Assembly (NCBI GenBank): GCA_964509475.1
Contig: CAZDXJ010000023.1
Coordinates: 1-30,988, forward strand
DNA length: 30,988 nt
Source of the DNA: CAZDXJ01 sp964509475
GTDB lineage: Bacteria; Pseudomonadota; Gammaproteobacteria; Methylococcales; Methylomonadaceae
Direction: 5' to 3'
The stretch's first letter is position 1, and each line of letters starts with the position of its first letter. Of this stretch, positions 7,685-14,851 are shown one piece after another. The position numbers were made by a program, and so were the translations under genes. The notes under the pieces were generated by a model. It had not been told where the DNA came from, did no database searches, and saw only the letters and a program-made list of their open reading frames with translations.

Positions 7685-8590
7685 GTGAGTGTTTTGTTAT
7701 CACTGGAATTTAAATATCGTTTTTTGATGCCGTTGTTATCGCGGTTACCACAAAAAACCGCCTATCGTCTGGTCAGTCTGTATGCCCGCTTGCAAGCCAT
7801 GCTGCACCGGCAGGAAAAACAGACGATCATGGAGCAGATGCGTTGTGTGTTTGATCAGGCTGATACAATACAGCTTGAAACCTGGGCGGATTATTTTTTT
7901 GGTCTGGTCGAACGGGAGATTCTGGACAGTTTTTTCTTCCGCAGCTTGCATACCCAGGCCCAGATCGATCGCTTTATCCGCCTGCATGATTTTTCTGTCG
8001 TGCAAACAGCAAGGGCGCAGGGCCGGCGGGTGATTATCAGCAGTGGGCATTTTGGCCGCTTCTGGATGGCCGGTGTGGGTATGAAAGCACAGGGTGTCAG
8101 TGTGGGTACGATCACTCGAGATGGTGGCACAGTCAACCGGCATGGCTTGCCCGATGCCGAATACCGTTTCCGACTGAAAAAACTGGCCTGGTTGCAGGAT
8201 CGGTTCGGTGGCCCGTTTTTGGTGGAAGGGGATTCAGTGCGCCCCATTTATCGGGCTTTGGATGAGTTTGTGATGGCGGTTTTTATCGATGTGCCTTATT
8301 CCCGGAAAAAAAGCGGCTGTATCGAACTGCCTTTTTTGGGCCAAAATACATATTTTCCAATGGGGGTGGCCCGAATCGCCAAGCGTACTCATGCCTTGAT
8401 TGTGCCTTTTTATGTGTTTGAATCCAGGGACGGCCTGGATGCGCGATTTTATCCGGCACTGGATGCGGAACGGATGGATGAACGAGAAATTATGTGGCAA
8501 CTGGTTGGTTTGCTGGAGTCGCATATTTTACGCCATCCCGAACAATGGTGGTTGTGGCAAGCATTGCCGCTGATGCGGGTGTCGGTCTAG
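7685..8590 (+). CDS. LpxL/HtrB-like acyltransferase with altered HX4D motif
   Basis: Member of the lysophospholipid/lipid A late acyltransferase family, 301 residues, which normally transfers an acyl chain from acyl-ACP or acyl-CoA to a glycolipid at the inner membrane. Family blocks are visible: VIISSGHFG (about 116-124), GPFLVEGDSVRPIYRAL, VFIDVPY, and IELPFLGQNTYFPMGVARIAKRT followed by LIVPFYV. The catalytic motif in relatives is His-X4-Asp/Glu; here His122 is present but the fifth residue after it is Trp127 (HFGRFW), so the acidic partner is missing. The enzyme may use another residue, or bind lipid without acylating it. The GTG start directly abuts the stop of the exporter ATPase gene, so the two should be made together, hinting at a lipid-linked cargo. 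Confidence 0.75.
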   Translation: MSVLLSLEFKYRFLMPLLSRLPQKTAYRLVSLYARLQAMLHRQEKQTIMEQMRCVFDQADTIQLETWADYFFGLVEREILDSFFFRSLHTQAQIDRFIRLHDFSVVQTARAQGRRVIISSGHFGRFWMAGVGMKAQGVSVGTITRDGGTVNRHGLPDAEYRFRLKKLAWLQDRFGGPFLVEGDSVRPIYRALDEFVMAVFIDVPYSRKKSGCIELPFLGQNTYFPMGVARIAKRTHALIVPFYVFESRDGLDARFYPALDAERMDEREIMWQLVGLLESHILRHPEQWWLWQALPLMRVSV

Positions 8591-8760
8591 GTTACAGGTG
8601 GCGTTACATAGACTCTGCATGGTAACGAAGTAACGAAAGCGGGAAATGAATCTGCGTTAATGACCCTGGTGGATTGTTTGGAAGGAATCGAATGCCCTGA
8701 AAAACAGTATTGTACTTCATGCTGGTGTTTTGAGCGGCCAATTACGTCCATGTAACTGGA

Positions 8761-8785
8761 TTCCGCCAGTCCATGGCGGAATGAC
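8761..8785 (-). repeat. REP-like hairpin, CGTCATTCC family (copy 1)
   Basis: TTCCGCCA (8761-8768), a 5-base loop and TGGCGGAA (8774-8781) form a perfect 8-bp stem, followed by TGACG. Read on the lower strand it is CGTCATTCCGCCA and has the same 8-5-8 architecture as the copy at 9412-9437. Confidence 0.6.
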
Positions 8786-8802
8786 GGGTTGGTTTATGGG
8801 TT

Positions 8803-8822
8803 GCGGCTAAAGCCGCACCTAC
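8803..8822 (-). repeat. REP-like hairpin, GTAG family
   Basis: GCGGCT-AA-AGCCGC is a perfect 6-bp hairpin followed by ACCTAC. The lower strand reads GTAGGTGCGGCTTTAGCCGC, with the GTAG head of this REP class. It lies at the broken 5' edge of the acyltransferase remnant. Confidence 0.6.
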
Positions 8823-8849
8823 AGTTTTAATTCATTAGCAAAAATTGAT

Positions 8850-9254
8850 TTGCTGGTGTTCTTTGTCATTTTAATGCTTTGTTACCAGCGTTATACCTGG
8901 CAAAATCCTTTGGCATATTCTGTGGCGGGGGCTGTTTGGTTGAGTTGCAGCGGGTTTTTCAGCATTGCATTTATTGTATTGTATATTTTACATAGTCAGG
9001 CCATGCCTGTTTTTCTTGCCAATATTCTGCAAGGCATTGGAGAAATCGGTTATTCATTTTATTTATTCCATTTTCTGATTATCCGTTATTACCCGATATT
9101 TCAAGACCGCTTGCCCACCCATCCCGTTTTACAATTTATCATTATTCTGTTTATGTGTCTGACGGTCGCTGCTTTGTCTTATGTCTGTTTTGAAAAGTCT
9201 GGTTTATTGATACGCAAAAGGGTTCTTGCAAAAACAGGCGCATCTGTGAGATGA
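8850..9254 (+). pseudogene. 3' remnant of an acyltransferase-3 (OafA-like) gene
   Basis: About 134 residues resembling the C-terminal quarter of membrane O-acyltransferases of the acyltransferase-3 family, which acetylate or acylate sugars of O-antigen or exopolysaccharide. Four hydrophobic segments are seen, and the diagnostic IGEIGYSFYLFHFLII block followed by a last membrane helix and FEKSGLLIRK. Complete proteins are about 350-400 residues, so some 220-250 N-terminal residues with the catalytic His are gone. There is no ribosome site before the nominal TTG start, and the frame runs open upstream into REP repeats at 8761-8822, which mark the break. Adjacent to the exporter block it probably once modified the exported glycan. 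Non-functional by my reading. Confidence 0.65.
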
Positions 9255-9624
9255 AATCCGGCATTCCGCACATACGGCGTGCAGTCTCGCGCAGGTGCGT
9301 GGGAATGAGTTGAACTTTTGAGAGCCGATCGTGGTGGCCGCCCTGTTACCGGGTTTCGCCAATTCATCGTGGAATGACGGCTTGACAAGAAGCATGGTTG
9401 CTTATTATCTACGTCATTCCGGCAGGGATTGCCGGAACCCAGGCCCAGGGATGGAAATCTGGAGGTTTAAAAGCCGTAACCATAACCGGCTAGTAGAACG
9501 ATTCGTTATAACATTTACATTTATTGATAAACCTTTCGGTCAGTAAATGTATGAAAAATTTGCTCTATTAAAAATCACTTTCGAACAAATTATTGTAAAC
9601 CTTTTGATGAAACGAACTACTAGG
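9255..9624. other. Non-coding gap with REP pair and AT-rich tail
   Basis: No gene is supported. GGAATGACG (9371-9379) and CGTCATTCC (9412-9420) face each other as a 9-bp inverted repeat, like paired REPs. From about 9500 the DNA is AT-rich with an 8-bp inverted repeat, ACATTTAC (9511-9518) and GTAAATGT (9543-9550). Confidence 0.5.
9412..9437 (+). repeat. REP-like hairpin, CGTCATTCC family (copy 2)
   Basis: CGTCA is followed by the perfect hairpin TTCCGGCA (9417-9424), loop GGGAT, TGCCGGAA (9430-9437). Opposite orientation to the copy at 8761-8785. Confidence 0.65.
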
Positions 9625-10446
9625 TTACCGTTCCATATGGTTTTCCGTTTCATGCTGTCCGTGCGCCATATTGTGCAATGAGGTAATCAACAATACGCCC
9701 GCAACGATCAGGGCGATTTGTTGCAAAGCCGCTTTAAAACCGGTTTTTTTATGCAGCGTTGGAATCAGGTCGGCGACGGCGATATAAATAAAACTGGAGG
9801 CGGCCAGGGCAAGAAAATAGGGCAGCCAGGTATGCATGTCTTCCAGTCCGTAATAAGCCATGATGCCGCCGATGACGGTGGTGAAACTGGATAACACGTT
9901 ATAGAACAGGGCTTTGCTTTTACCGTAACCACTTTGCAATAAAATGGCGAAATCACCGACTTCCTGGGGGATTTCGTGGGCAGCGACCGCCAGGCTGGTG
10001 ACAATACCGAGTTTGATATCGGTTAAAAAGGCAGCGGCAATCAATATACCATCAACGAAATTATGGATACCGTCACCAATGATGATCAAGGAACCGGCGC
10101 TTTTGCCCGGGTTTGAGTGGCGATCGTCGTTGTGTATATGGGCCTCGCAACTGCCGGAATGGCAGTGCCGCCAGATCAGCAATTTTTCCAGCACGAAAAA
10201 AACCAGCAGCCCTGCCAGTATGGTGCCGGACAGCATCTGAAACTGCGCTGCCGGCACTTCTTCAAAAGCGTGTGGAATCAGTCCCCAAAACGATACCGCC
10301 AACAAGGCGCCGATGGCGAAACTGACGCCATGCGGCAAAAGTTTGTTACGCAGGCCGTCCGGCAACAGCAAAAACAGTGAAGCCGCCAATACACTGAGCA
10401 CACCGCCAACAGCGGTAAATACAATGATAAATAACAACAGGTTCAT
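9625..10446 (-). CDS. ZIP-family divalent metal transporter
   Basis: Inner-membrane importer of zinc or a similar divalent cation, 273 residues. Eight hydrophobic segments fit the ZIP fold. The metal-path motifs are present: HNFVDG (128-133) in segment 4 and HEIPQEVGD (157-165) in segment 5. The loop between segments 3 and 4 is His/Cys-rich (HCHSGSCEAHIHNDDRH, 94-110), a typical cytoplasmic metal sensor or reservoir. The C-terminus is also His-rich (HNMAHGQHETENH). The ATG at 10446 has only a weak ribosome site (AAGG directly upstream). It lies 35 bases downstream of pgeF on the same strand and may be a distal gene of that unit. Substrate (Zn, Fe, Mn) cannot be told from sequence. Confidence 0.9.
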   Translation of the reverse strand: MNLLLFIIVFTAVGGVLSVLAASLFLLLPDGLRNKLLPHGVSFAIGALLAVSFWGLIPHAFEEVPAAQFQMLSGTILAGLLVFFVLEKLLIWRHCHSGSCEAHIHNDDRHSNPGKSAGSLIIIGDGIHNFVDGILIAAAFLTDIKLGIVTSLAVAAHEIPQEVGDFAILLQSGYGKSKALFYNVLSSFTTVIGGIMAYYGLEDMHTWLPYFLALAASSFIYIAVADLIPTLHKKTGFKAALQQIALIVAGVLLITSLHNMAHGQHETENHMER

Positions 10447-10481
10447 ACCTTATCCATTTGTGGATTGAAATTCGAGCAGGT

Positions 10482-11210
10482 TTACAATTTCCAGATCAGA
10501 CTGGCCATGCGTCCGCTGGTCTGATCGCGCCGATAGGAATAAAACCGTTGCTCATCACAGCAAGTACAAAAGTTGCCGCCATAGATTTTGGTAACACTGG
10601 CCTGGTTGAGTGTGATCCGTGCCAATTGATAGATATCGGCCCGCCATTTTCCAGTATCGATTGGCTGGAATGCACAGGCAAATTCCAGGCTTTTGCCAAC
10701 ATAAGCCTGATACACCTCACTGCCCACGGCAAAGCAGCAAGCGCCAATCGCTGGCCCAAGCCAGACCAGCAAATCGTCTTTGGGCAATACCCTCAGCGTA
10801 TTTTCAACAATGCCGTCAAGCAGTCCACGCCAACCGGCATGAATGGCGGCGATATAGCTTCCATCCGCGGCGCAGATCAGTATTGGCAGACAATCAGCCG
10901 TCAATACCGCGCAAACGGTGGCGCAGGCGTTGGTATAACTGGCGTCGGCCTGGCGGGGTTCGGGCCAGTGTCCGGCTTGCAACACCCGGTTGCCATGTAC
11001 CTGCTCGAGCCAGGCCGGTGTCGCCGGCAGATTCAGAAAACGCGCGAGGTATTGCCGGTTCAATGTAACATGCTGCAAACGGTCGCCGACATGCGCCGCC
11101 AGATTCAGGCTGTGGTAAGCGCCTGAACGGATGCCGCCGCTGCGCAGGGTTGTGCCGGCGCGAATATTGGTTGGGGCTGGCCAGTCAGCTTGCAGCCAGT
11201 TTTTGTTCAT
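10482..11210 (-). CDS. pgeF: PgeF/YfiH family protein (peptidoglycan editing factor, multicopper-type nucleosidase)
   Basis: Cytosolic enzyme of 242 residues in the YfiH/LACC1 family, described as purine nucleoside phosphorylase/deaminase and, in E. coli, as a factor preventing misincorporation of the wrong amino acid in peptidoglycan. The metal-site set is complete: His72 in QVHGN, Cys107 in TADCLPI and His124 in HAGWRG, with downstream GPAIGACCF. The length matches E. coli YfiH. I chose the ATG at 11210, preceded by ACGGA; an earlier ATG at 11225 is possible. The gene starts inside the end of rluD (26-base overlap), so the two are co-translated, and the rluD-pgeF order is the one found in E. 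coli. Confidence 0.92.
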   Translation of the reverse strand: MNKNWLQADWPAPTNIRAGTTLRSGGIRSGAYHSLNLAAHVGDRLQHVTLNRQYLARFLNLPATPAWLEQVHGNRVLQAGHWPEPRQADASYTNACATVCAVLTADCLPILICAADGSYIAAIHAGWRGLLDGIVENTLRVLPKDDLLVWLGPAIGACCFAVGSEVYQAYVGKSLEFACAFQPIDTGKWRADIYQLARITLNQASVTKIYGGNFCTCCDEQRFYSYRRDQTSGRMASLIWKL

Positions 11211-12144
11211 TGTTCCGTAAAGCATCCAATACTTGTCTCATGTCTTCCGGCAAAGGGGCTTCCCATTCGCAATAGTCCTGGTTTTGTGGGTGCAACAAAC
11301 CCAGTTTGGCGGCGTGTAAGGCCTGACGTTTGAAGTTTTTCAAAACCAGCGCCAATATGTCATCGCATTGTGCGGGCCTCCGAAACCGACCGCCATATAC
11401 CGGATCGCCCAGCAATGGGTAACGGATGCATTGCATGTGCACCCGAATCTGGTGGGTGCGACCGGTTTCCAATTTGACCCGGATCAGGGTATGGTGGGTA
11501 AAACGTTCAATAACCCGGTAATGGGTTATTGCCGGTTTGCCGGTTTCGCGAATGGCGTTACGTTTACGATCGATCGGGTGCCGGCCAATGGGCGCATCGA
11601 TGGTTCCGCCCGCTGTCATACGGCCCTGGGTTATGGCCAGGTATTGCCGGTGAATGGTTCGTGCCTGTAATTGTTCGACCAGTGCATTATGAGCCGGCAG
11701 GGTTTTGGCAACCATCAACAGGCCGCTGGTGTCTTTGTCGATGCGGTGGATCAAGCCGGATCGGGGTAATGAGGCCAGTTCGGGATTCCGGTACAACAAG
11801 GCGTTTTGCAGGGTTCCTGACCAGTTACCGGCCGCCGGATGCACGACCATGCCGGCGGGCTTGTTGACAACCAATAAATGTTCGTCCTCAAAGATGACAT
11901 CCAGGGCGATCGGTTCCGGCTGGCATGTATTGGCCAGTGCCTCGGCTTGTGCATCCAGGCTGATGAACTCACCCCCGTGCAGACGGTCTTTGGCTTTCAA
12001 GGTTCGGTCATTGACCTGTACCCGGCCGTTTTTGATCCAGGTTTGCAATTTACTGCGCGAATATTCGGGGAATAAACGGGCCAGTACCTGATCCAGCCGC
12101 TGTCCGGCACAGTCATCAGGTACATTTGCTGTCAAATGGTTCAT
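11185..12144 (-). CDS. rluD: 23S rRNA pseudouridine synthase RluD
   Basis: Converts U1911, U1915 and U1917 of helix 69 in 23S rRNA to pseudouridine (E. coli numbering), needed for proper 50S maturation. The 319-residue product has an S4 RNA-binding domain at about 12-75 (GQRLDQVLARLFPEYSRSKLQTWI, then GRVQVN). The RluA-type catalytic domain follows with the hallmark IHRIDKDTSG, whose Asp (136) is the nucleophile, and LETGRTHQIRVHM plus LLGDPVYGG. The ATG at 12144 is chosen because it aligns with the known RluD N-terminus; a GTG at 12189 with AGGGA upstream would add 15 residues and cannot be excluded. Divergent from bamD as in E. coli. Confidence 0.95.
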   Translation of the reverse strand: MNHLTANVPDDCAGQRLDQVLARLFPEYSRSKLQTWIKNGRVQVNDRTLKAKDRLHGGEFISLDAQAEALANTCQPEPIALDVIFEDEHLLVVNKPAGMVVHPAAGNWSGTLQNALLYRNPELASLPRSGLIHRIDKDTSGLLMVAKTLPAHNALVEQLQARTIHRQYLAITQGRMTAGGTIDAPIGRHPIDRKRNAIRETGKPAITHYRVIERFTHHTLIRVKLETGRTHQIRVHMQCIRYPLLGDPVYGGRFRRPAQCDDILALVLKNFKRQALHAAKLGLLHPQNQDYCEWEAPLPEDMRQVLDALRNNEQKLAAS

Positions 12145-12365
12145 GTCAAGCACTACTGCGGATGAAGTAATTACGTTATACTCTGTCACACTTTCCCTGG
12201 CGCTTTGCCGACAAGGTATAAGAGGGTTGGCGCGGCGCTGTTTGCTTGTTGTTTGGGTTGGACAAAGATAAATCTGTATTCGAGTGGAAACGGCGAATCA
12301 TTTAAAGTGCCTTGTCACTTGTATTTTATAGAAAACGATTAATGATACAACGTGTGACCGATAAT

Positions 12366-13202
12366 ATGCGATCATTTTTAACGAAAAATTTATTTCTATT
12401 GCTGTTTTGTTTGTCCATGCAAGGTTGTGAAACATTGCGTAACTTCAGCTTTGACCGCAGTGATAAAGACGAATATATCGAGTATGATGCCGAACGTTTT
12501 CATAAGGAAGCCAGCGAGGCGATGGAAAATGGCTATTATGCCAAAGCGATTAAACTGTTCGAGAACCTGGAGGCGCGTTATCCCTTTGGCGATTATGCCG
12601 CCCAGACCCAACTGGATCTGGCCTATGCTTATTACAAAAATGATGAACCGGAAGCGGCCATCGCTGCGGCTGAACGTTTTATTAAACTCAATCCACGTAA
12701 CCCGCATGTGGATTATGCCTATTATCTGATTGCGCTGGTCAATTACAATCGTGGTTTCGGTTTCCTTGAGCGGTTTATGCCAACCGATACGTCTCAGCGC
12801 GATCCCGCCAATACCAAGGTTGCGTATGATAATTTTGCCGAACTGGTCAATCGTTTTCCGGATAGCCGTTATGTTGCCGATGCGAAAAAACGCATGATTG
12901 CCCTGCGCAATACCCTGGCCATGCATGAAATTCATGTGGCGCGTTTTTATATTCAGCGGCAGGCTTACATTGCCGCCGCCAATCGTGCCAATTATGTTCT
13001 TGAACATTATCAACGCACACCAGCGGTTCCCTATGCCTTACAGGTTTTGCAGCAGGCGTATGGCAAGCTGGAATTGAATGATTTGGCCAGTGACGCGGTC
13101 CGGATTTACGCATTGAATTATCCCGATGGCCCGCCCGTCGTCGAGCGTTCCCAATCCAGTTTTGCCTATAAAGTCTGGGATTTTCTCGGCTTTGATAAAT
13201 GA
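12366..13202 (+). CDS. bamD: Outer membrane assembly lipoprotein BamD
   Basis: Essential lipoprotein partner of BamA in folding beta-barrels into the outer membrane. The 278-residue precursor has a signal peptide with lipobox SMQGC, giving acylation at Cys21. The mature part is built of helical hairpins (TPR-like): EASEAMENGYYAKAIKLFENLEARYPFGDY, AYAYYKNDEPEAAIAAAERFIKLNPRNPHVDYAYYLIAL, then DPANTKVAYDNFAELVNRFPDSRY, each in the canonical BamD order. The C-terminus extends about 30 residues beyond the last repeat (YKVWDFLGFDK). Start choice: the ATG at 12366 leaves a standard lipoprotein signal; ATG 12342 would give a longer n-region. No strong ribosome site is seen for either. Divergently transcribed from rluD-pgeF. 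Confidence 0.95.
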   Translation: MRSFLTKNLFLLLFCLSMQGCETLRNFSFDRSDKDEYIEYDAERFHKEASEAMENGYYAKAIKLFENLEARYPFGDYAAQTQLDLAYAYYKNDEPEAAIAAAERFIKLNPRNPHVDYAYYLIALVNYNRGFGFLERFMPTDTSQRDPANTKVAYDNFAELVNRFPDSRYVADAKKRMIALRNTLAMHEIHVARFYIQRQAYIAAANRANYVLEHYQRTPAVPYALQVLQQAYGKLELNDLASDAVRIYALNYPDGPPVVERSQSSFAYKVWDFLGFDK

Positions 13203-13220
13203 TGCTGTATTTACGGGTCT

Positions 13221-13496
13221 TTAATCCACGTCATCCAGATGTTTGAATTTGACCCAGCTGGCACAGGCGACGCCAACGATGACAAAACCGTAACGCACGA
13301 TAAAACCAAGGATATAACTTTGATTGTGCTCGACGGAATCGCGCAGTGGTGGCGTGACCAGAAAAGTCCACAGCGCGGCGCTGATAAAGTAAGCCAATAA
13401 GCCGATGCCAGCCCACTTTACCGGATTTTTTCCTATCGATTGTGCGCTTGTGTAAAACCAGATGGCCAAAGCGATGGCGGCGACTGATCCCAGCAT
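13221..13496 (-). CDS. Small inner-membrane protein (hypothetical)
   Basis: A 91-residue protein I do not recognise. Three membrane segments are predicted by eye (about 2-20, 27-48 and 60-82), with a short loop TPPLRDSVEHNQ between the second and third and an acidic end KHLDDVD. A good ribosome site, AGAGG, lies seven bases before the ATG, which supports it as a real gene. It converges on bamD with only 18 bases between the two stops and no obvious terminator. Confidence 0.65.
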   Translation of the reverse strand: MLGSVAAIALAIWFYTSAQSIGKNPVKWAGIGLLAYFISAALWTFLVTPPLRDSVEHNQSYILGFIVRYGFVIVGVACASWVKFKHLDDVD

Positions 13497-13662
13497 GATA
13501 AAACCTCTTTTTATTATGTTTGAAAATTGAGTAGAATCAATTCAGAGCAAGCCCTTTGCCAAAGTATATGACACTTGGCTTGTCCAGTTTGCAAACTTCG
13601 CATAATCGGAGTCGAAAAACAAGTTTTATCAGCAATTCTTGGTTTTGAACTATACTGTACGC

Positions 13663-13880
13663 GGTTACGAATGCGGAAAATAAAGCAAACATCGGGACGA
13701 AACGCCTGCCTGTTGCAGACCGGTTTGCCGGGATTGCCCTAAAAAGCCAGGACACAGCGTCAGGTCGATCACCTGCCTGGTGGCAGACAGAGCGCAGCGG
13801 ATCGGCCAAGGGTGTGAAACGGTGCTTCGTTGCCCAAGTTGGTAGATACCAGGCTACACACAACCGGGTGAGTAGTTACC
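13663..13880 (-). repeat. Composite dispersed repeat, copy 1
   Basis: The left part contains a 64-base block (13671-13734) identical to 21219-21282. A second shared block follows (CGATCACCTGCCTGGTG at 13766-13782, also at 21374-21390). The right end (13852-13880) is the arm of the palindromic family, lower strand GGTAACTACTCACCCGG. It abuts and supplies the stop codon of the hicA remnant. Confidence 0.75.
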
Positions 13881-14019
13881 GTTGTTTTAGCCCTGCTTGT
13901 TTCAACGCACTATTCAACGTTCCAGATGGAACATCTACATTTGGTTTTCCAGAAATCGTCACCGTACCCGGTTTTGATTTGTACATGTGACATGGCAGCC
14001 GGCCTGGGCGACAGTTCCA
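13876..14019 (-). pseudogene. hicA: Broken hicA toxin gene (HicA/YcfA mRNA interferase remnant)
   Basis: On the lower strand, codons from TGG (14017-14019) to TAA (13876-13878) give a 47-residue tail. Within it CHMYKSKPGTVTISG, then KPNVDVPSGTLNSALKQAGLK, closely match the C-terminal two thirds of HicA toxins. HicA is an RNA-binding dsRBD-like mRNA interferase whose catalytic His sits in the G-S-H-H-x-Y segment; here that region reads PCHMYK. The usual N-terminal 20 residues and a start codon are missing, the glycine before the His is altered, and the natural end is followed at once by a dispersed repeat whose first bases supply the stop. No hicB antitoxin is found. A relic of a lost toxin-antitoxin locus. 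It was found by translating the gap between the small membrane protein and phoU. Confidence 0.6.
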
Positions 14020-14058
14020 GTTCGTGTGTCTGCTAACGGCTGTTTTGGGAAAATTTCC

Positions 14059-14078
14059 AAACCGGGAATGGCCGGTTT
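14059..14078 (-). terminator. Possible terminator after phoU
   Basis: AAACCGG (14059-14065), a 6-base loop and CCGGTTT (14072-14078) form a 7-bp stem directly after the phoU stop codon. On the lower strand the following bases are not a clean T-run (TTTGGAAATTTT), so it may act weakly or mainly protect the mRNA end. Confidence 0.4.
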
Positions 14079-14792
14079 TTATTCCTGGACTTTTTTCTCC
14101 AGTTCTTCATGGCTGATATGGCGGACATCTTCGCCCTTGACAATATAGATGACATATTCGGTGATGTTGCAGGCATGATCGGCGATCCGCTCCAAAGCCC
14201 GCACCGCCCATAACACATCCAGGGTACGTTTTATATTTCTCGGATCTTCCATCATTTGGGCAACCAGTTGCCGGATGATGCTGACGTATTCGCGGTTTAC
14301 CTGATCTTCCTGGGCGGTGATGGAAATGACATCCTCGATGTTCAGGCGGGCAAAGGCGTCCAGTGAGCGATCCAGCATGTCCTTGACCAGATTGGCTAAA
14401 TGCTGTACTTCAAAATAACCGTGCTGCTGTTTTTCAAAATCCGATAAATGAATAGCGATTTGGGCGATGCGTTCAGCTTGATCACCGATCCTTTCCAGCT
14501 CGGTAATGGCTTTGACAATCGCGATCAACAGGCGCAGATCAAACGCGGCCGGTTGGCGCCTCGCCAATATGGTCATACATTCTTCGTCGATGCTGATTTC
14601 CAGGGCGTTGACTTCCTGATCCTGCTGAATGACCCTTTCCGCGGTTTCCATATCACCGCTCATGAACGATTTAACTGCCTTATCCAGTTGTTGTTCGACC
14701 AATCCGCCCATGGTCAAAACCTTGTTGCGGATATCTTCCAGTTCTTCATTAAATTGCCGGGAAATATGATGCCCGATCTTGTTATTATCCAT
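14079..14792 (-). CDS. phoU: Phosphate transport regulator PhoU
   Basis: Cytoplasmic negative regulator linking the PstSCAB transporter to the PhoR sensor kinase, 237 residues. Two homologous three-helix bundles are seen, each with the metal-cluster motif: ELERIGDQAERI in the first and ALERIADHACNITEYV in the second. Length and start (MDNNKIGHHISRQFNEELEDIRNKV) match the family. It is the last gene of the pst unit, 59 bases after pstB on the same strand. In E. coli the same order, pstSCAB-phoU, makes one phosphate-starvation operon. The ribosome site is weak (AGGT about 10 bases upstream), consistent with translation from a polycistronic message. Confidence 0.95.
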   Translation of the reverse strand: MDNNKIGHHISRQFNEELEDIRNKVLTMGGLVEQQLDKAVKSFMSGDMETAERVIQQDQEVNALEISIDEECMTILARRQPAAFDLRLLIAIVKAITELERIGDQAERIAQIAIHLSDFEKQQHGYFEVQHLANLVKDMLDRSLDAFARLNIEDVISITAQEDQVNREYVSIIRQLVAQMMEDPRNIKRTLDVLWAVRALERIADHACNITEYVIYIVKGEDVRHISHEELEKKVQE

Positions 14793-14851
14793 CGGTTAAT
14801 TACCTGTATCAATTTGATTTGAGCGCGTGCCTGTTGAAAGTTATATCAGCC

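Noticed and set aside
9505..9512. GTTATAAC palindrome resembling the core of a Zur box near a ZIP transporter
   Set aside because: It lies downstream of the 3' end of the transporter gene, over 900 bases from its start, so it cannot be its operator. An 8-bp AT palindrome is common by chance.
10458..11126. Long open frame of 222 codons on the + strand
   Set aside because: It is fully antisense to pgeF, whose metal-site motifs are intact; the frame shows no domain or ribosome site.
13537..13863. 108-codon open frame on the - strand
   Set aside because: It is encoded by the dispersed repeat; a similar peptide arises from the other copy near 21.2-21.5 kb. This is repeat DNA read by chance.
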